The notes under the pieces: generated by a model | Databases searched by the model: none | Told to the model about the DNA's origin: nothing | Seen by the model: the letters and a program-made list of their open reading frames with translations, nothing else | Position numbers and translations under genes: made by a program | Shown here: piece by piece, positions 17,507 to 25,576 of the stretch | Layout of the letters: each line of letters begins with the position of its first letter | Numbering within the stretch: the first letter of the stretch is position 1 | Source: JAOUEA01 sp963762075 | GTDB taxonomy: Bacteria; Actinomycetota; UBA4738; HRBIN12 | Assembly: GCA_963762075.1 (NCBI GenBank) | Contig: CAVXJC010000001.1 | Location: forward strand, 248,001 to 312,000 | Length of the DNA: 64,000 bases | Direction: 5' to 3'

Positions 17507-18280
17507 CTACCAGAGGCCGCCGAGCGCCACGGTGACGGCCTCGCCGTTCAGGGCGGTCGCTCCGTCGGACGTGAGGTACCCGATCACGTCGGCGATCTCC
17601 TCGGGCTGCATCACCCGTCCTGCGGCATAGGAGCGAGCGCGCATCTCCCATACCTCGTCAGGCGTCAGGCCCGTCGCCCGCGCCTCCGCGGCCGCGTCGG
17701 CGTCGGCCATGGATGTCTTCACCCATCCGGGACACACGGCGTTGCATGTGACCCCGTACGGGATCAGGTCTTGGGCGGCCGATCGCATCAGTCCGATCAC
17801 CCCGTGCTTGGCCGCCGTGTAGGCCGACGTGGCCGGCCCGCCCACCAGACCGGCGGTGGAACTCACGATCACGATGCGACCCCATGCGGTGGCGATCATG
17901 TCGGGTGCGCTCAAGCGGATCAGGTGGAAGGCGGCATCGAGATTGACCGCGAGGGATCCTCGCCAGTCCTCGGGATCCTGTTCCCAGATCACTCGCTCGT
18001 GGTGGCTGCCGATCCCCGCGTTGCTGACCAGGACCGATATCGGGCCGAGGCGATCGCGCGTGTGCTCGACGATGCGTTCGCAGCCCTCCTGCGTGGCCAC
18101 GGAACCTACGAAGGTCTCGATCGGACCCTCCCGGGCGAGCGCCATCAGTTCCTGCTCGCTCCGCGCGACACCCATCACGCGATCGCCTCGGGCCGCGAGT
18201 AGCAGCGCCGTTGCCCGGCCGATCCCGCGACCGGCGCCGGTCACGAGCGCTACCCGTCCGGAGCCTTTCTCTTGCCCCAT
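17507..18280 (-). CDS. SDR-family NAD(P)-dependent oxidoreductase
   Basis: A classical short-chain dehydrogenase of 257 residues: cofactor motif TGAGRGIG (14-21), NAG (87-89), active-site Ser140/141, Tyr154 and Lys158 (YTAAK). It is convergent with the MDR gene and divergent from the first gntR gene, so it probably shares the operator region at 18335-18392. The likely role is oxidation or reduction of a sugar-derived intermediate in the island; the acyl-ACP reductase-like sequence style does not fix the substrate. Confidence 0.87.
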   Translation of the reverse strand: MGQEKGSGRVALVTGAGRGIGRATALLLAARGDRVMGVARSEQELMALAREGPIETFVGSVATQEGCERIVEHTRDRLGPISVLVSNAGIGSHHERVIWEQDPEDWRGSLAVNLDAAFHLIRLSAPDMIATAWGRIVIVSSTAGLVGGPATSAYTAAKHGVIGLMRSAAQDLIPYGVTCNAVCPGWVKTSMADADAAAEARATGLTPDEVWEMRARSYAAGRVMQPEEIADVIGYLTSDGATALNGEAVTVALGGLW

Positions 18281-18334
18281 GCCCGCATCCTAGTGAGGAC
18301 CGATCACCGAGGGGCCGCCTCGTCGTCCGGTGCC

Positions 18335-18392
18335 ATAGGAAGACCAGTTCGATACCGTTGGTTTGACCTTCTGCTAGACGCGGTCCTATGGT
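18335..18392 (+). promoter_or_regulatory. promoter/operator region of gntR copy 1
   Basis: ATAGGA (18335-18340) followed by ACCAGT (18343-18348) recurs upstream of gntR copy 2 and of bicupin 2. GATACC and GGT half-sites lie at 18351-18362. TTGACC (18363-18368) and TATGGT (18387-18392), with an 18-base spacer, form a good promoter, and the -10 starts 13 bases before the ATG at 18400, so the transcript is probably leaderless. The upstream motif is a candidate binding site for the UTRA-domain regulators. Confidence 0.55.
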
Positions 18393-18399
18393 GGTTCGC

Positions 18400-19155
18400 A
18401 TGCCGGTTCTTGCCCGAAGTCCTCTCGACGCGGTCTCCTCGGGCGGACCCCTGTACCGGCAGCTCTGCGAGGCGATCGCCGAGGGGATCGCAGAGGGGCG
18501 GTGGGGTCCGGGCCGGTGGCTTCCGTCGGAGCGGCGGCTCTGCGAGATGTTCGGGGTCAGCCGTGTCACGGTTCGACGAGCTCTCGCCGCGCTCGTGGAG
18601 GAAGGGCTTCTCGAGCCCGATCCGGGGCGGGGATGGGTCGTCACCGCCGGATCGCTCGGCCAACCGCCGAACGTGTTGCTCAGCTTCACCACGATGGCGC
18701 GGGAGCGTGGTCTCGAGCCATCGGCGATCGTGCGGGAGCACGCGGTGCGCGCGGCCACGATGGACGAGGCTGAGGGACTGGGCGTGGCGCCGGGCGCCGA
18801 GCTCGTGCACCTGGAACGGATACGGCTCCTCGAGGGTTTGCCCGTCGCCCTCGACCGGAGCCTGGTGCCGCTCGCGCGATGCCCGGCCCTGGCAGATGCC
18901 GACTTCTCGACCGCTTCCTTATACGAGGTGCTGCGCGAGCACGGTGGACTGGTGCCGACGTTCGCCGAGACCACGGTGGAAGCTGTCGGGGCGGGAGATG
19001 ATCTCGCTCGTGTGCTCGACCTCCGGCGTTCCTGGCCCGTGCTCGTGACCACCCAGACAACCTTCGATCAGCACGAGCGACCGCTCGAGGCGAGCCGGAT
19101 CGCCTACCGCGGCGATCGCCATCGGTTCCGCGCTCGACTGAGCGTCCGGCTCTGA
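18400..19155 (+). CDS. GntR-family transcriptional regulator with UTRA domain (HutC subfamily), copy 1
   Basis: The ATG at 18400 is chosen because the ATG at 18388 lies inside the -10 box. The 251-residue protein has a winged helix at about 12-78 (YRQLCEAIAEGIAEG, LPSERRLCEMFGVSRVTVRRAL) and a ligand-sensing UTRA domain at about 85-245. It is clearly paralogous to the regulator at 34471: both carry SFTTMARERGLEPS or SFTTLARARGLEPT, and VPLA-CPALADAD. HutC-type regulators are usually repressors released by a phosphorylated sugar or amino sugar. It heads a five-gene operon. Confidence 0.88.
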   Translation: MPVLARSPLDAVSSGGPLYRQLCEAIAEGIAEGRWGPGRWLPSERRLCEMFGVSRVTVRRALAALVEEGLLEPDPGRGWVVTAGSLGQPPNVLLSFTTMARERGLEPSAIVREHAVRAATMDEAEGLGVAPGAELVHLERIRLLEGLPVALDRSLVPLARCPALADADFSTASLYEVLREHGGLVPTFAETTVEAVGAGDDLARVLDLRRSWPVLVTTQTTFDQHERPLEASRIAYRGDRHRFRARLSVRL

Positions 19156-19164
19156 GGAGAACGC

Positions 19165-20268
19165 GTGGGAGATCGGCTCCGTCTCGCCATCCTCGGGCCC
19201 GGCGACGTCGCGCAACGCGACTACCTGCCGGAGTTCCATCGCATCGCCGACCGCGCCGAGATCGTGGCGATCTGCGGGCGGACCGAGTCCCGCGCGCGCG
19301 TGGTCGCCGAGCAGCATGGCGCGCCGTGGTTCACCGACGAAGCCAGGATGCTCGAAGAAGCTCGGATCGACGCGCTGGTGAACCTCACGCCGATCCAGAC
19401 CCACTTCGAGACGACACTCATGGCGCTCGAGGCGGGCGTGCACGTCTATAGCGAGAAGCCGCTCGCCGGCTCGGTGGCCGAGGGCAGACGGCTCGAACGG
19501 CTCTCGGCCGACCGGGGCCTCGTCCTGGTGGCGGCGCCGAGCGTGATGTTGTTCCCACAGGTTCGCCTCGTGCAGCAGCTCCTCGCGGACAGCCGGATCG
19601 GCTCCGTTCACACCGTTCGAGGGGTCGCGATGGGCGCCGTGCCGCCGTGGCCGGGATTCGGCTCCGATCCCACGCCGTACTTCTCGCCAGGTGCCGGCCC
19701 GCTCGTGGATCTGGGGGTGTATCCGATGCACGCGATCACAGGCCTGGTCGGACCCGCCAAACGCGTGGTTGCGATGAGCACGCGCGTCGGCAGCGGCTTC
19801 ACCGTGCCGGACGGTCCGGCGGCCGGAACGCGGGTCGAGATCGACGTCGACGATGCCTGGACCGCGCTAATCGATCTCGGGGAGGCGAGGATGGCGACGC
19901 TCGAGGCGAACTACACATCGCATGGCACACGGTCGGCCGAGGTGGAGCTGATGGGCACGAACGGCACGATCGCGTTCAGCTGGCTGGACGTCTCCTCCCC
20001 GGTTGAGGTGCTCGATCAGGCCGGGGCATGGGAAGCCATCCAGGTTCCACGAACCGGTCGCGTCGAGGGACCCGACCATCTGCTCGGGGTGGAGCACCTG
20101 CTCGACTGCATCGTCTCGGGGGCACCGCCGGTACTCTCGGCAGCCCACGCGATCCACGTGCTCGAGATCCTCGAGCAGGCGGATCGATCGTCATGCGATG
20201 GCCACGTCGAGCCTCTCGAGACGACGTTCCCAGCTCCGAACACGACGCACGCATGGGAGGCTGAGTGA
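19165..20268 (+). CDS. Gfo/Idh/MocA-family oxidoreductase 1
   Basis: A GTG start with GGAG 7 bases upstream gives 367 residues. The Rossmann motif is LGPGDVAQRDY (10-20) and the EKP motif HVYSEKPLAGS is at 93-103, with the catalytic Lys98. The C-terminal alpha/beta domain includes GPLVDLGVYPMHAI near 182. This family dehydrogenates or reduces sugars, inositols and their derivatives with NAD(P). It lies 9 bases downstream of gntR copy 1 and overlaps the next oxidoreductase gene. Confidence 0.88.
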   Translation: MGDRLRLAILGPGDVAQRDYLPEFHRIADRAEIVAICGRTESRARVVAEQHGAPWFTDEARMLEEARIDALVNLTPIQTHFETTLMALEAGVHVYSEKPLAGSVAEGRRLERLSADRGLVLVAAPSVMLFPQVRLVQQLLADSRIGSVHTVRGVAMGAVPPWPGFGSDPTPYFSPGAGPLVDLGVYPMHAITGLVGPAKRVVAMSTRVGSGFTVPDGPAAGTRVEIDVDDAWTALIDLGEARMATLEANYTSHGTRSAEVELMGTNGTIAFSWLDVSSPVEVLDQAGAWEAIQVPRTGRVEGPDHLLGVEHLLDCIVSGAPPVLSAAHAIHVLEILEQADRSSCDGHVEPLETTFPAPNTTHAWEAE

Positions 20269-21425
20269 TGGCGGACACCGTAGGGATCGGCGTGGTGGGC
20301 GCTGGCATGATCTCGCAGCGGGGGATCTTGCCGCATCTCAGCCAGGACGACATCACCGACCGGGTGCGATTGCACGCCGTCTGCGACCTCGCGCCCGGGC
20401 GGGCGGAGGCATCGGCCGAGCGCTATCGCATCCCGAAGTGGTACGAGAGCTACGACGACCTGCTGGCCGACGCCGACGTCGACCTGGTGACGATCGCGAC
20501 CCCGATCGGGCTGCATCACGAGCATTGCAAGCTCGCGCTCGAGGCCGGGAAGCACGTGCATGCGAACAAGACGATGACGACGACGGTGGCCGAGGCCGAC
20601 GACCTCATCCGGGCCGCCGACGCCGCGGGACTGCACATCTCGGCGTCGCCCGGGGAGGTGCTTCGTCCGCAGGTCACCAGGATCCGGGAGCTCATCGCGC
20701 AGGGAGCGATCGGCGATCTCGCGTGGGCGATCTGTGGCACGTCGCTGGGCCGCTTCCACGAGGAAGAGGAGGCCGAGGCCCGCAACTCGGCGCCCGGCGA
20801 CACCCCGATCGACCCGAGCTGGTACTTCCGGCTGCCGGGGGGTGGGCCCATGTATGACGCGGCGGTCTACGCCCTGCACCAACTGACCAGCGTCCTCGGG
20901 CCGGCCAGGCGAGTCACCGCGCTCTCGGGCACGGTCGTGGACCGCCGGGAGTTCCTCGGCAGCTCGATCGACGCACAGGCTGACGACAACACGATGCTGT
21001 TGATGGGCTACGACGGCGGGGCCCATGCGGTCGTGCACGGCACCGTGGCCGGCATGCTGATCGAGGATTTCGGCGCCGGCGTGTACTTCGGGACCGAAGG
21101 CGAGATCAAAGGGCTCTTCTTGAACGGAGAGCCCTTCGATTTCCCGGGCCGGGAGGAGACCCTCGGGGCACCGACCTGGGACTGGGAGACACAGATGAGG
21201 GTGTTGCCGAACGTCGTCGGCCCGCATCGCGAGATCCCCGAGTCGGCGGTGTTCGAGGACATCATGCAGGTGGCCGAGCTCGTCCGGACGGGCAGGCACA
21301 CGCCGATGACGGCCGAACATGCCCGACACGTGATCGAGATCATCGAGGGCGCCTACGCGGCCGCCGAAACCGGACAGACGCAGGAACTCCGGACGAGCTT
21401 CGAGTTTCCGCCGAGGTTCGTATGA
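20268..21425 (+). CDS. Gfo/Idh/MocA-family oxidoreductase 2, with altered EKP motif
   Basis: The stop of the previous gene and this start share a base (TGATG); a GTG at 20265 is the alternative start. The 385-residue protein has the NAD(P) motif VVGAGMIS (9-16). The usual EKP triad is replaced by Asn100-Lys101-Thr102 in HVHANKTMTTTVAEA: the Lys is kept but the Glu and Pro are lost. The C-terminal domain keeps GGPMYDAAVYALHQL, with a His in the usual catalytic position. Substrate range may therefore differ from its neighbour. The downstream bicupin start overlaps by 4 bases (ATGA). Confidence 0.86.
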   Translation: MADTVGIGVVGAGMISQRGILPHLSQDDITDRVRLHAVCDLAPGRAEASAERYRIPKWYESYDDLLADADVDLVTIATPIGLHHEHCKLALEAGKHVHANKTMTTTVAEADDLIRAADAAGLHISASPGEVLRPQVTRIRELIAQGAIGDLAWAICGTSLGRFHEEEEAEARNSAPGDTPIDPSWYFRLPGGGPMYDAAVYALHQLTSVLGPARRVTALSGTVVDRREFLGSSIDAQADDNTMLLMGYDGGAHAVVHGTVAGMLIEDFGAGVYFGTEGEIKGLFLNGEPFDFPGREETLGAPTWDWETQMRVLPNVVGPHREIPESAVFEDIMQVAELVRTGRHTPMTAEHARHVIEIIEGAYAAAETGQTQELRTSFEFPPRFV

Positions 21426-22315
21426 GCGTCTCCCACCCCTCACGGCTCGTGATGCGCGAGCCGGGCGCGATCCGCGCGGCCGATGCGGTGTTGAAGCTCT
21501 GGGGTGACGACGAGTCCGGCCATGTGAACGACGAGATATTCGTCTCGAGCGAGCGGATCCAGCAGATGCGGTTCACGATGGCGCCGGGTGCTCGGTTCGT
21601 CCATTCCGCCACCCACCGGACCGACATGGGGGCCGACGAGATCTACCACGTGCTCGGTGGCACGCTCGTCCTGGCCAATCCCGAACGGGGGGAGGCGCAT
21701 GTCGTGGAAGCCGGCGAGGCGATCGCGTTCGGCCGCGACACATGGCACCACGGGTTCAGCCAGGGCGACACGATGCTCGACGTGTTGCAGTACTTCGCCC
21801 CGCCACCGTCGACGGGCTCGTCGCAGCCATACGCGAAGAACCGTCCATACCTCGATCGTGCGACCTACGTGATAGATGAGTGGCTCGAGCGATGGCCCGA
21901 CGCGCAGGCCGACGCCGCAGCGAGCCACACGATGCGGGTGCTGCGGAAGTCCGACGCCATGTGGCGCATGGAGGGTGACGACCATCCCGTCCTGGTGGGC
22001 ATCTGGCGGAGCACCGAGCAGCTGACGTCGGGCCGGATCGAGCTTCGCGCAGGACAACGCAGCGACACGCGCCGACACGCAGGCGACCTCGCCGGCTACG
22101 TTCTGGAGGGCCGTGTGAGCATGTGGCTGCCAGAGCTCGAGGTCCCCGGACCCGGAAACGGGTGGTTCCACATGACCGTCGGCGACGGCCTCTACGTGCC
22201 GGCCGGCGCGCCATACGTCCTGTACAACCAGACCGAGGCGGCCGCCCGGTTGGCCTTCGGAGTCGCCCCGAAATATCTCGACGAGCCGTTACGGCAGGAG
22301 CCCTCGGGCACGTGA
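21422..22315 (+). CDS. bicupin (double cupin-domain) protein, copy 1
   Basis: A protein of 297 residues with two cupin folds. The first (about 50-140) has a metal-site pattern: His63 and His67 in FVHSATH, Glu75 in ADEIYHVLGG, and the second motif GRDTWHHGFSQG. The second cupin (about 190-280) is weaker (RRHAGDLAGYVLEG, GLYVPAGAPY). It is homologous to the protein at 35318-36265. Cupins in sugar operons act as isomerases or dioxygenases; here an isomerase or lyase for a pathway intermediate is possible but unproven. Overlaps on both sides show tight coupling. Confidence 0.82.
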   Translation: MSVSHPSRLVMREPGAIRAADAVLKLWGDDESGHVNDEIFVSSERIQQMRFTMAPGARFVHSATHRTDMGADEIYHVLGGTLVLANPERGEAHVVEAGEAIAFGRDTWHHGFSQGDTMLDVLQYFAPPPSTGSSQPYAKNRPYLDRATYVIDEWLERWPDAQADAAASHTMRVLRKSDAMWRMEGDDHPVLVGIWRSTEQLTSGRIELRAGQRSDTRRHAGDLAGYVLEGRVSMWLPELEVPGPGNGWFHMTVGDGLYVPAGAPYVLYNQTEAAARLAFGVAPKYLDEPLRQEPSGT

Positions 22316-23211
22316 CCGTTGCTGCGATCGGGATCGACGTCGGGGGAACCAAGACAGCGCTCGCGGTCGTCGATGCCGATGGCTCCATCCGCCGCGCAGA
22401 TCGGATCGAGAACCGGGACACCGATGGTTCCGACGGGCTGTTGGCGTCGATCGAGCAGCATTGCCGCGAGCTGGCGGCTCGAGATGCGCCGGCGGCGATC
22501 GGAGTCGCGTTGCCCGAGGTGCTCGACCGCGACCATGAGCTCCGGAGTCACGTGTCCGTCGCATGGACACGCCGGCAGATCATCGACGCCCTGGGGCCGA
22601 TCGCCCCGGTCTCGCTCGAGGCCGATGTACGGGCGGCCGCGCTCGCGGAGGCTCGCGTCGGCGCGGGCCGTGGACGTTCCTCCGTCGGCTACGTGAGCGT
22701 CGGGACGGGGATCAGCGCCTCCCTCGTCCTCGGGGGGACGCCCTACGCGGGGGCGCACCGGGCTGCGCAGCTGTTGGGCAGCGCCGAGCTGCCGCTCGAT
22801 TGCCCGCACTGTGGTCGATCGTTCCGCTCGACCTCGCTCGAGCAGGCCGCCTCGGGCCCTGCGCTCGTGGCCCGGTACAACGAGGCGAGCGGTGGCGAGA
22901 TCGCGTCCGGCGAGGAGCTGCTGGCGCTCGCGGAGTCGGGCGACGCGACCGCGGGAGGCATCGTGCATCGCGGTGCAGAGTTGCTCGGCGGCTATGTGGC
23001 GCTGTTCGTGAACCTCGTCGACCCCGAGATCGTCGTGGTCGGTGGGGGCCTCGGCACGGCGGGCGGCGACTACTGGCCGACGGTGATCGCGTCGGCGCGC
23101 GACCACATCTGGGCGGAGCACGTCGTGCACGTGCCGATCGTGCCGGCGGAACTCGGCGGGCGGGCGGGCGTGGTCGGGGCAGGCTTGCTTGCCCTCGACA
23201 CCCTCATCTGA
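22312..23211 (+). CDS. ROK-family sugar kinase
   Basis: The GTG at 22312 overlaps the bicupin stop (GTGA). The 299-residue product begins with the ATP loop AIGIDVGGTKTALAVVD (5-21) and has VGYVSVGTGISASLV near 124. The ROK zinc site is altered: CPHCGRSFRSTSLE keeps two cysteines but replaces the usual third with Ser/Thr. VVVGGGLGTAG near 245 is the second phosphate-binding stretch. ROK kinases phosphorylate glucose, N-acetylglucosamine or N-acetylmannosamine and similar sugars. With NagB in the same island, an amino-sugar substrate is attractive but inferred. Confidence 0.85.
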   Translation: MTVAAIGIDVGGTKTALAVVDADGSIRRADRIENRDTDGSDGLLASIEQHCRELAARDAPAAIGVALPEVLDRDHELRSHVSVAWTRRQIIDALGPIAPVSLEADVRAAALAEARVGAGRGRSSVGYVSVGTGISASLVLGGTPYAGAHRAAQLLGSAELPLDCPHCGRSFRSTSLEQAASGPALVARYNEASGGEIASGEELLALAESGDATAGGIVHRGAELLGGYVALFVNLVDPEIVVVGGGLGTAGGDYWPTVIASARDHIWAEHVVHVPIVPAELGGRAGVVGAGLLALDTLI

Positions 23212-23250
23212 GAGAGACACCCTGAGGTCTCGCCCCCAACGCCCACTCGC

Positions 23251-24018
23251 TCAACGGGCGGTCGCGCCGCCATCGACGAGCATCGCCGAGCCGGTCACGA
23301 ACGACGCGTCGTCGCTCGAGAGGAACGCGATGCAGCTCGCGACCTCGCTCGGTGTGCCCATGCGCCCGAGGGGGGCCACCTCAGCGAACTCTCGCTCCAG
23401 CTCGGCGGCGGCGTCTCCTTCCAGGAAGGATCGCGTGAGAGGTGTGTCGATCACGCCGGGACACACGCAGTTCGCGCGGATGTTCCGCCCGGCGGTCTCC
23501 AGGGCGAGGGCTCGGGTGAACTGCAGCACGGCTCCCTTCGTCGCCGTATACGCCGCATCGTTCGGCCAGGCGATGAAGGAGTTCATCGAGCCGACCGTGA
23601 CGATCGCTCCGCCGTCGGGCATCACGGGCAGGACCGCGCGACATACGGCGAACACCCCGCGGGCGTTGACGGCGAACAGCCGGTCCCACTCCTCGTCGGT
23701 GGTCGCCTCAACCGTCGGGGCGTGCGGGAGCTCGATGCCCGCGTTCGCCACCAACACGTCGATCCGGCCATGGCGGTCCGCGACCTCGCGGACGACCGCC
23801 TCGACCCGGTCGGAGTCGGCGACGTCGAGAGCGATCGCATCGGCCCGTGCCAGCCCCGACGCGGCGATCTCTTCGCACGTGCCTTCGGCGTGCTCGAGCG
23901 TGCGCGAGGTGGCGATCACCGTCGCGCCGTCCCGAGCCAACCGCACGGCCGTTGCGCGTCCGATTCCCACCCCCGCCCCGGTGACCAGTGCGATGCGTCC
24001 TTCCAGTGGGCCGCTCAT
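23251..24018 (-). CDS. SDR-family oxidoreductase (last gene of six-gene operon)
   Basis: A short-chain dehydrogenase of 255 residues with TGAGVGIG (13-20), ANAG (91-94), Ser144, Tyr157 and Lys161 (YTATKG) and a C-terminal SGSAMLVDGG-like end (VTGSAMLVDGG). It differs enough from the SDR at 17507 to suggest another substrate. It is convergent with the ROK kinase gene and 43 bases after the isomerase-like gene, as the 3' end of the operon that begins at 28676. Confidence 0.87.
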   Translation of the reverse strand: MSGPLEGRIALVTGAGVGIGRATAVRLARDGATVIATSRTLEHAEGTCEEIAASGLARADAIALDVADSDRVEAVVREVADRHGRIDVLVANAGIELPHAPTVEATTDEEWDRLFAVNARGVFAVCRAVLPVMPDGGAIVTVGSMNSFIAWPNDAAYTATKGAVLQFTRALALETAGRNIRANCVCPGVIDTPLTRSFLEGDAAAELEREFAEVAPLGRMGTPSEVASCIAFLSSDDASFVTGSAMLVDGGATAR

Positions 24019-24061
24019 ATGCAGCGCACCAGTAGGAGCTCGTCAGGAAGCGCCCCGCGTC

Positions 24062-24937
24062 TCATGAGGTGGCCGCCCGGTCGAGCAGGTCACGGACGAG
24101 CGGCATGCACGCCGCGAGCCGGTCATGTTGGTCCAGCGCGTCGGCCGTGCTGTCGAGACCCTCGATCAACAGATCGTACGGGCGGTCGCGCACCGTGGCG
24201 GAGAGCGCAGCGATCAACGCCGCGAGGGGGGCCACGCCCTCCCCCGGATATCGATAGCGCACGTCGAAGCCGCGCCGATGGTAATGGTCCGGCTGATAGA
24301 TCGAGATGAGCTCAAAATCCCGCACGTGACCGCTCCGCGCGAGGGGGGCAAGCACCTCGATCGCTCGGAAGGGGTCGTCGAACGTGATGATCGGGTTGAT
24401 CAGGTCGAGGAAGATCCCGACGTGCTCCGTTCCCACCTCGTGCACGATCTCCTCGTACTCCGTCACGAGGAAGTCGGAGTGGTTCTCCATGATGAGCATC
24501 ACGCCCTCCTGCGCCGCCGCCTCGCGCGCTCCGAGCAGCACCTGCGTCACGTATCGTCGCTCCGCCTCGATCAGGTCAGGCTGAGCGGCGAGCTCCGCCC
24601 GATAGAAACCCGAGGCCAGGCGCAGCGTGGGGCTTCCCAGTGCGCTCGCGCGCTCCAGCCACCCTCGGATGCGCTCCACGCCGACCGAGGGATCGTCACC
24701 GAGCCGAGGCGATCCGAGGAAATCGCCCTGAGCCAGCACCCGCAGACCGAGGTCGCCGGCCATGGCCGCCAGCTCCCGCTGCGCATCCACCGACCGATCC
24801 CGCGTGTGGTGGAGGTTCAGGGCGACGACCGGCACGCCGAGCGAGGCAACATCGCGCAGCACATCCTCGACGGTGATCAGGCCGGCTTCCAGGGGCATGT
24901 GCCAGCAGAGGGTGTCGACTCCGAGCGAGATCGTCAC
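24062..24937 (-). CDS. sugar phosphate isomerase/epimerase-like TIM-barrel protein
   Basis: A protein of 291 residues of the xylose isomerase-like/AP endonuclease 2 superfamily. Metal-site residues are likely Glu150 (LIMENHSDF), Asp around 177 (GIFLDLINP), the His in SGHVRDFELISI and Glu around 260 (LLIEGLD). Related enzymes are inosose dehydratases, ketose 3-epimerases and hydroxypyruvate isomerases. In this operon it fits an epimerisation or dehydration step on a keto-sugar made by one of the dehydrogenases. Spacing to the preceding 204-residue protein is 10 bases. Confidence 0.82.
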   Translation of the reverse strand: MTISLGVDTLCWHMPLEAGLITVEDVLRDVASLGVPVVALNLHHTRDRSVDAQRELAAMAGDLGLRVLAQGDFLGSPRLGDDPSVGVERIRGWLERASALGSPTLRLASGFYRAELAAQPDLIEAERRYVTQVLLGAREAAAQEGVMLIMENHSDFLVTEYEEIVHEVGTEHVGIFLDLINPIITFDDPFRAIEVLAPLARSGHVRDFELISIYQPDHYHRRGFDVRYRYPGEGVAPLAALIAALSATVRDRPYDLLIEGLDSTADALDQHDRLAACMPLVRDLLDRAATS

Positions 24938-24947
24938 GGCTACTCCG

Positions 24948-25562
24948 CTAGAGCTGCTCGTGGCCGAAGTCGGCGTAGAGGGAGGAAGTCACCGGCCGGA
25001 TCGGCGACCCAGGGGCGATGGTCTCACGGGCGACCCCTTCCGCCGCGCCCCACGACTCGACGCCCCACACGGCCAACCCACGCGGGTCCGGACCGAGCAG
25101 CCCGATTCGATCGATGAGGAGATTGAGGTCGAGGTCGGCGTGCGCCGCACGGCGGACCTCGTACCACGTGCGGACCTCCTCGGGTGTGGCGCCATCGGCG
25201 AGGTCGAACCACTCCGCGTAGTACTTGCCCTTGGTGCCAACGACCGGCTCGAGCAGCGGCTCGTAGCAGCCCGCCGCGTCGATCCGCGCCGCGAGGCGGA
25301 AGGGCTCCTCGTAGGCATCGGCGTCGCCCGAGCGAAAGACCCGTTCCCACTCGTCGAGGCGATCCACGCTCGCGGTCGGCGTGTACCAGGCGCACAGGTA
25401 CTCGGGTTCGGGCCCGATGCGCCAGGATCGACCGACGTTCAGCACGGTGAGGTCATCTCCGTAGTCGCCCGCCCAGCCGCTTTGGCCGCCGCCGACCACG
25501 GCGTGGAACTCGTGCAGCCCGACGCCGGGGCGTCGGCTGATGAACTCGAGGTAGACCAGCAC
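24948..25562 (-). CDS. conserved protein of unknown function inside catabolic operon
   Basis: The GTG at 25562 follows AAAGGAA by about 8 bases and gives 204 residues; longer in-frame extensions run into the E1 beta gene and are not credible. The sequence starts LVYLEFISRRPGVGLHEFHAVV and shows two similar halves (around VYLEFISRR...GLHEFH and YYAEWFDLADGATPEEVRTWY), which suggests a tandem ferredoxin-like dimeric alpha/beta barrel (NIPSNAP or EthD style). There is no signal peptide. It lies between E1 beta and the isomerase-like gene, so a role in the same pathway is likely. I do not recognise a named family. Confidence 0.7.
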   Translation of the reverse strand: MLVYLEFISRRPGVGLHEFHAVVGGGQSGWAGDYGDDLTVLNVGRSWRIGPEPEYLCAWYTPTASVDRLDEWERVFRSGDADAYEEPFRLAARIDAAGCYEPLLEPVVGTKGKYYAEWFDLADGATPEEVRTWYEVRRAAHADLDLNLLIDRIGLLGPDPRGLAVWGVESWGAAEGVARETIAPGSPIRPVTSSLYADFGHEQL

Positions 25563-25576
25563 ATCGGTTCCTTTCG

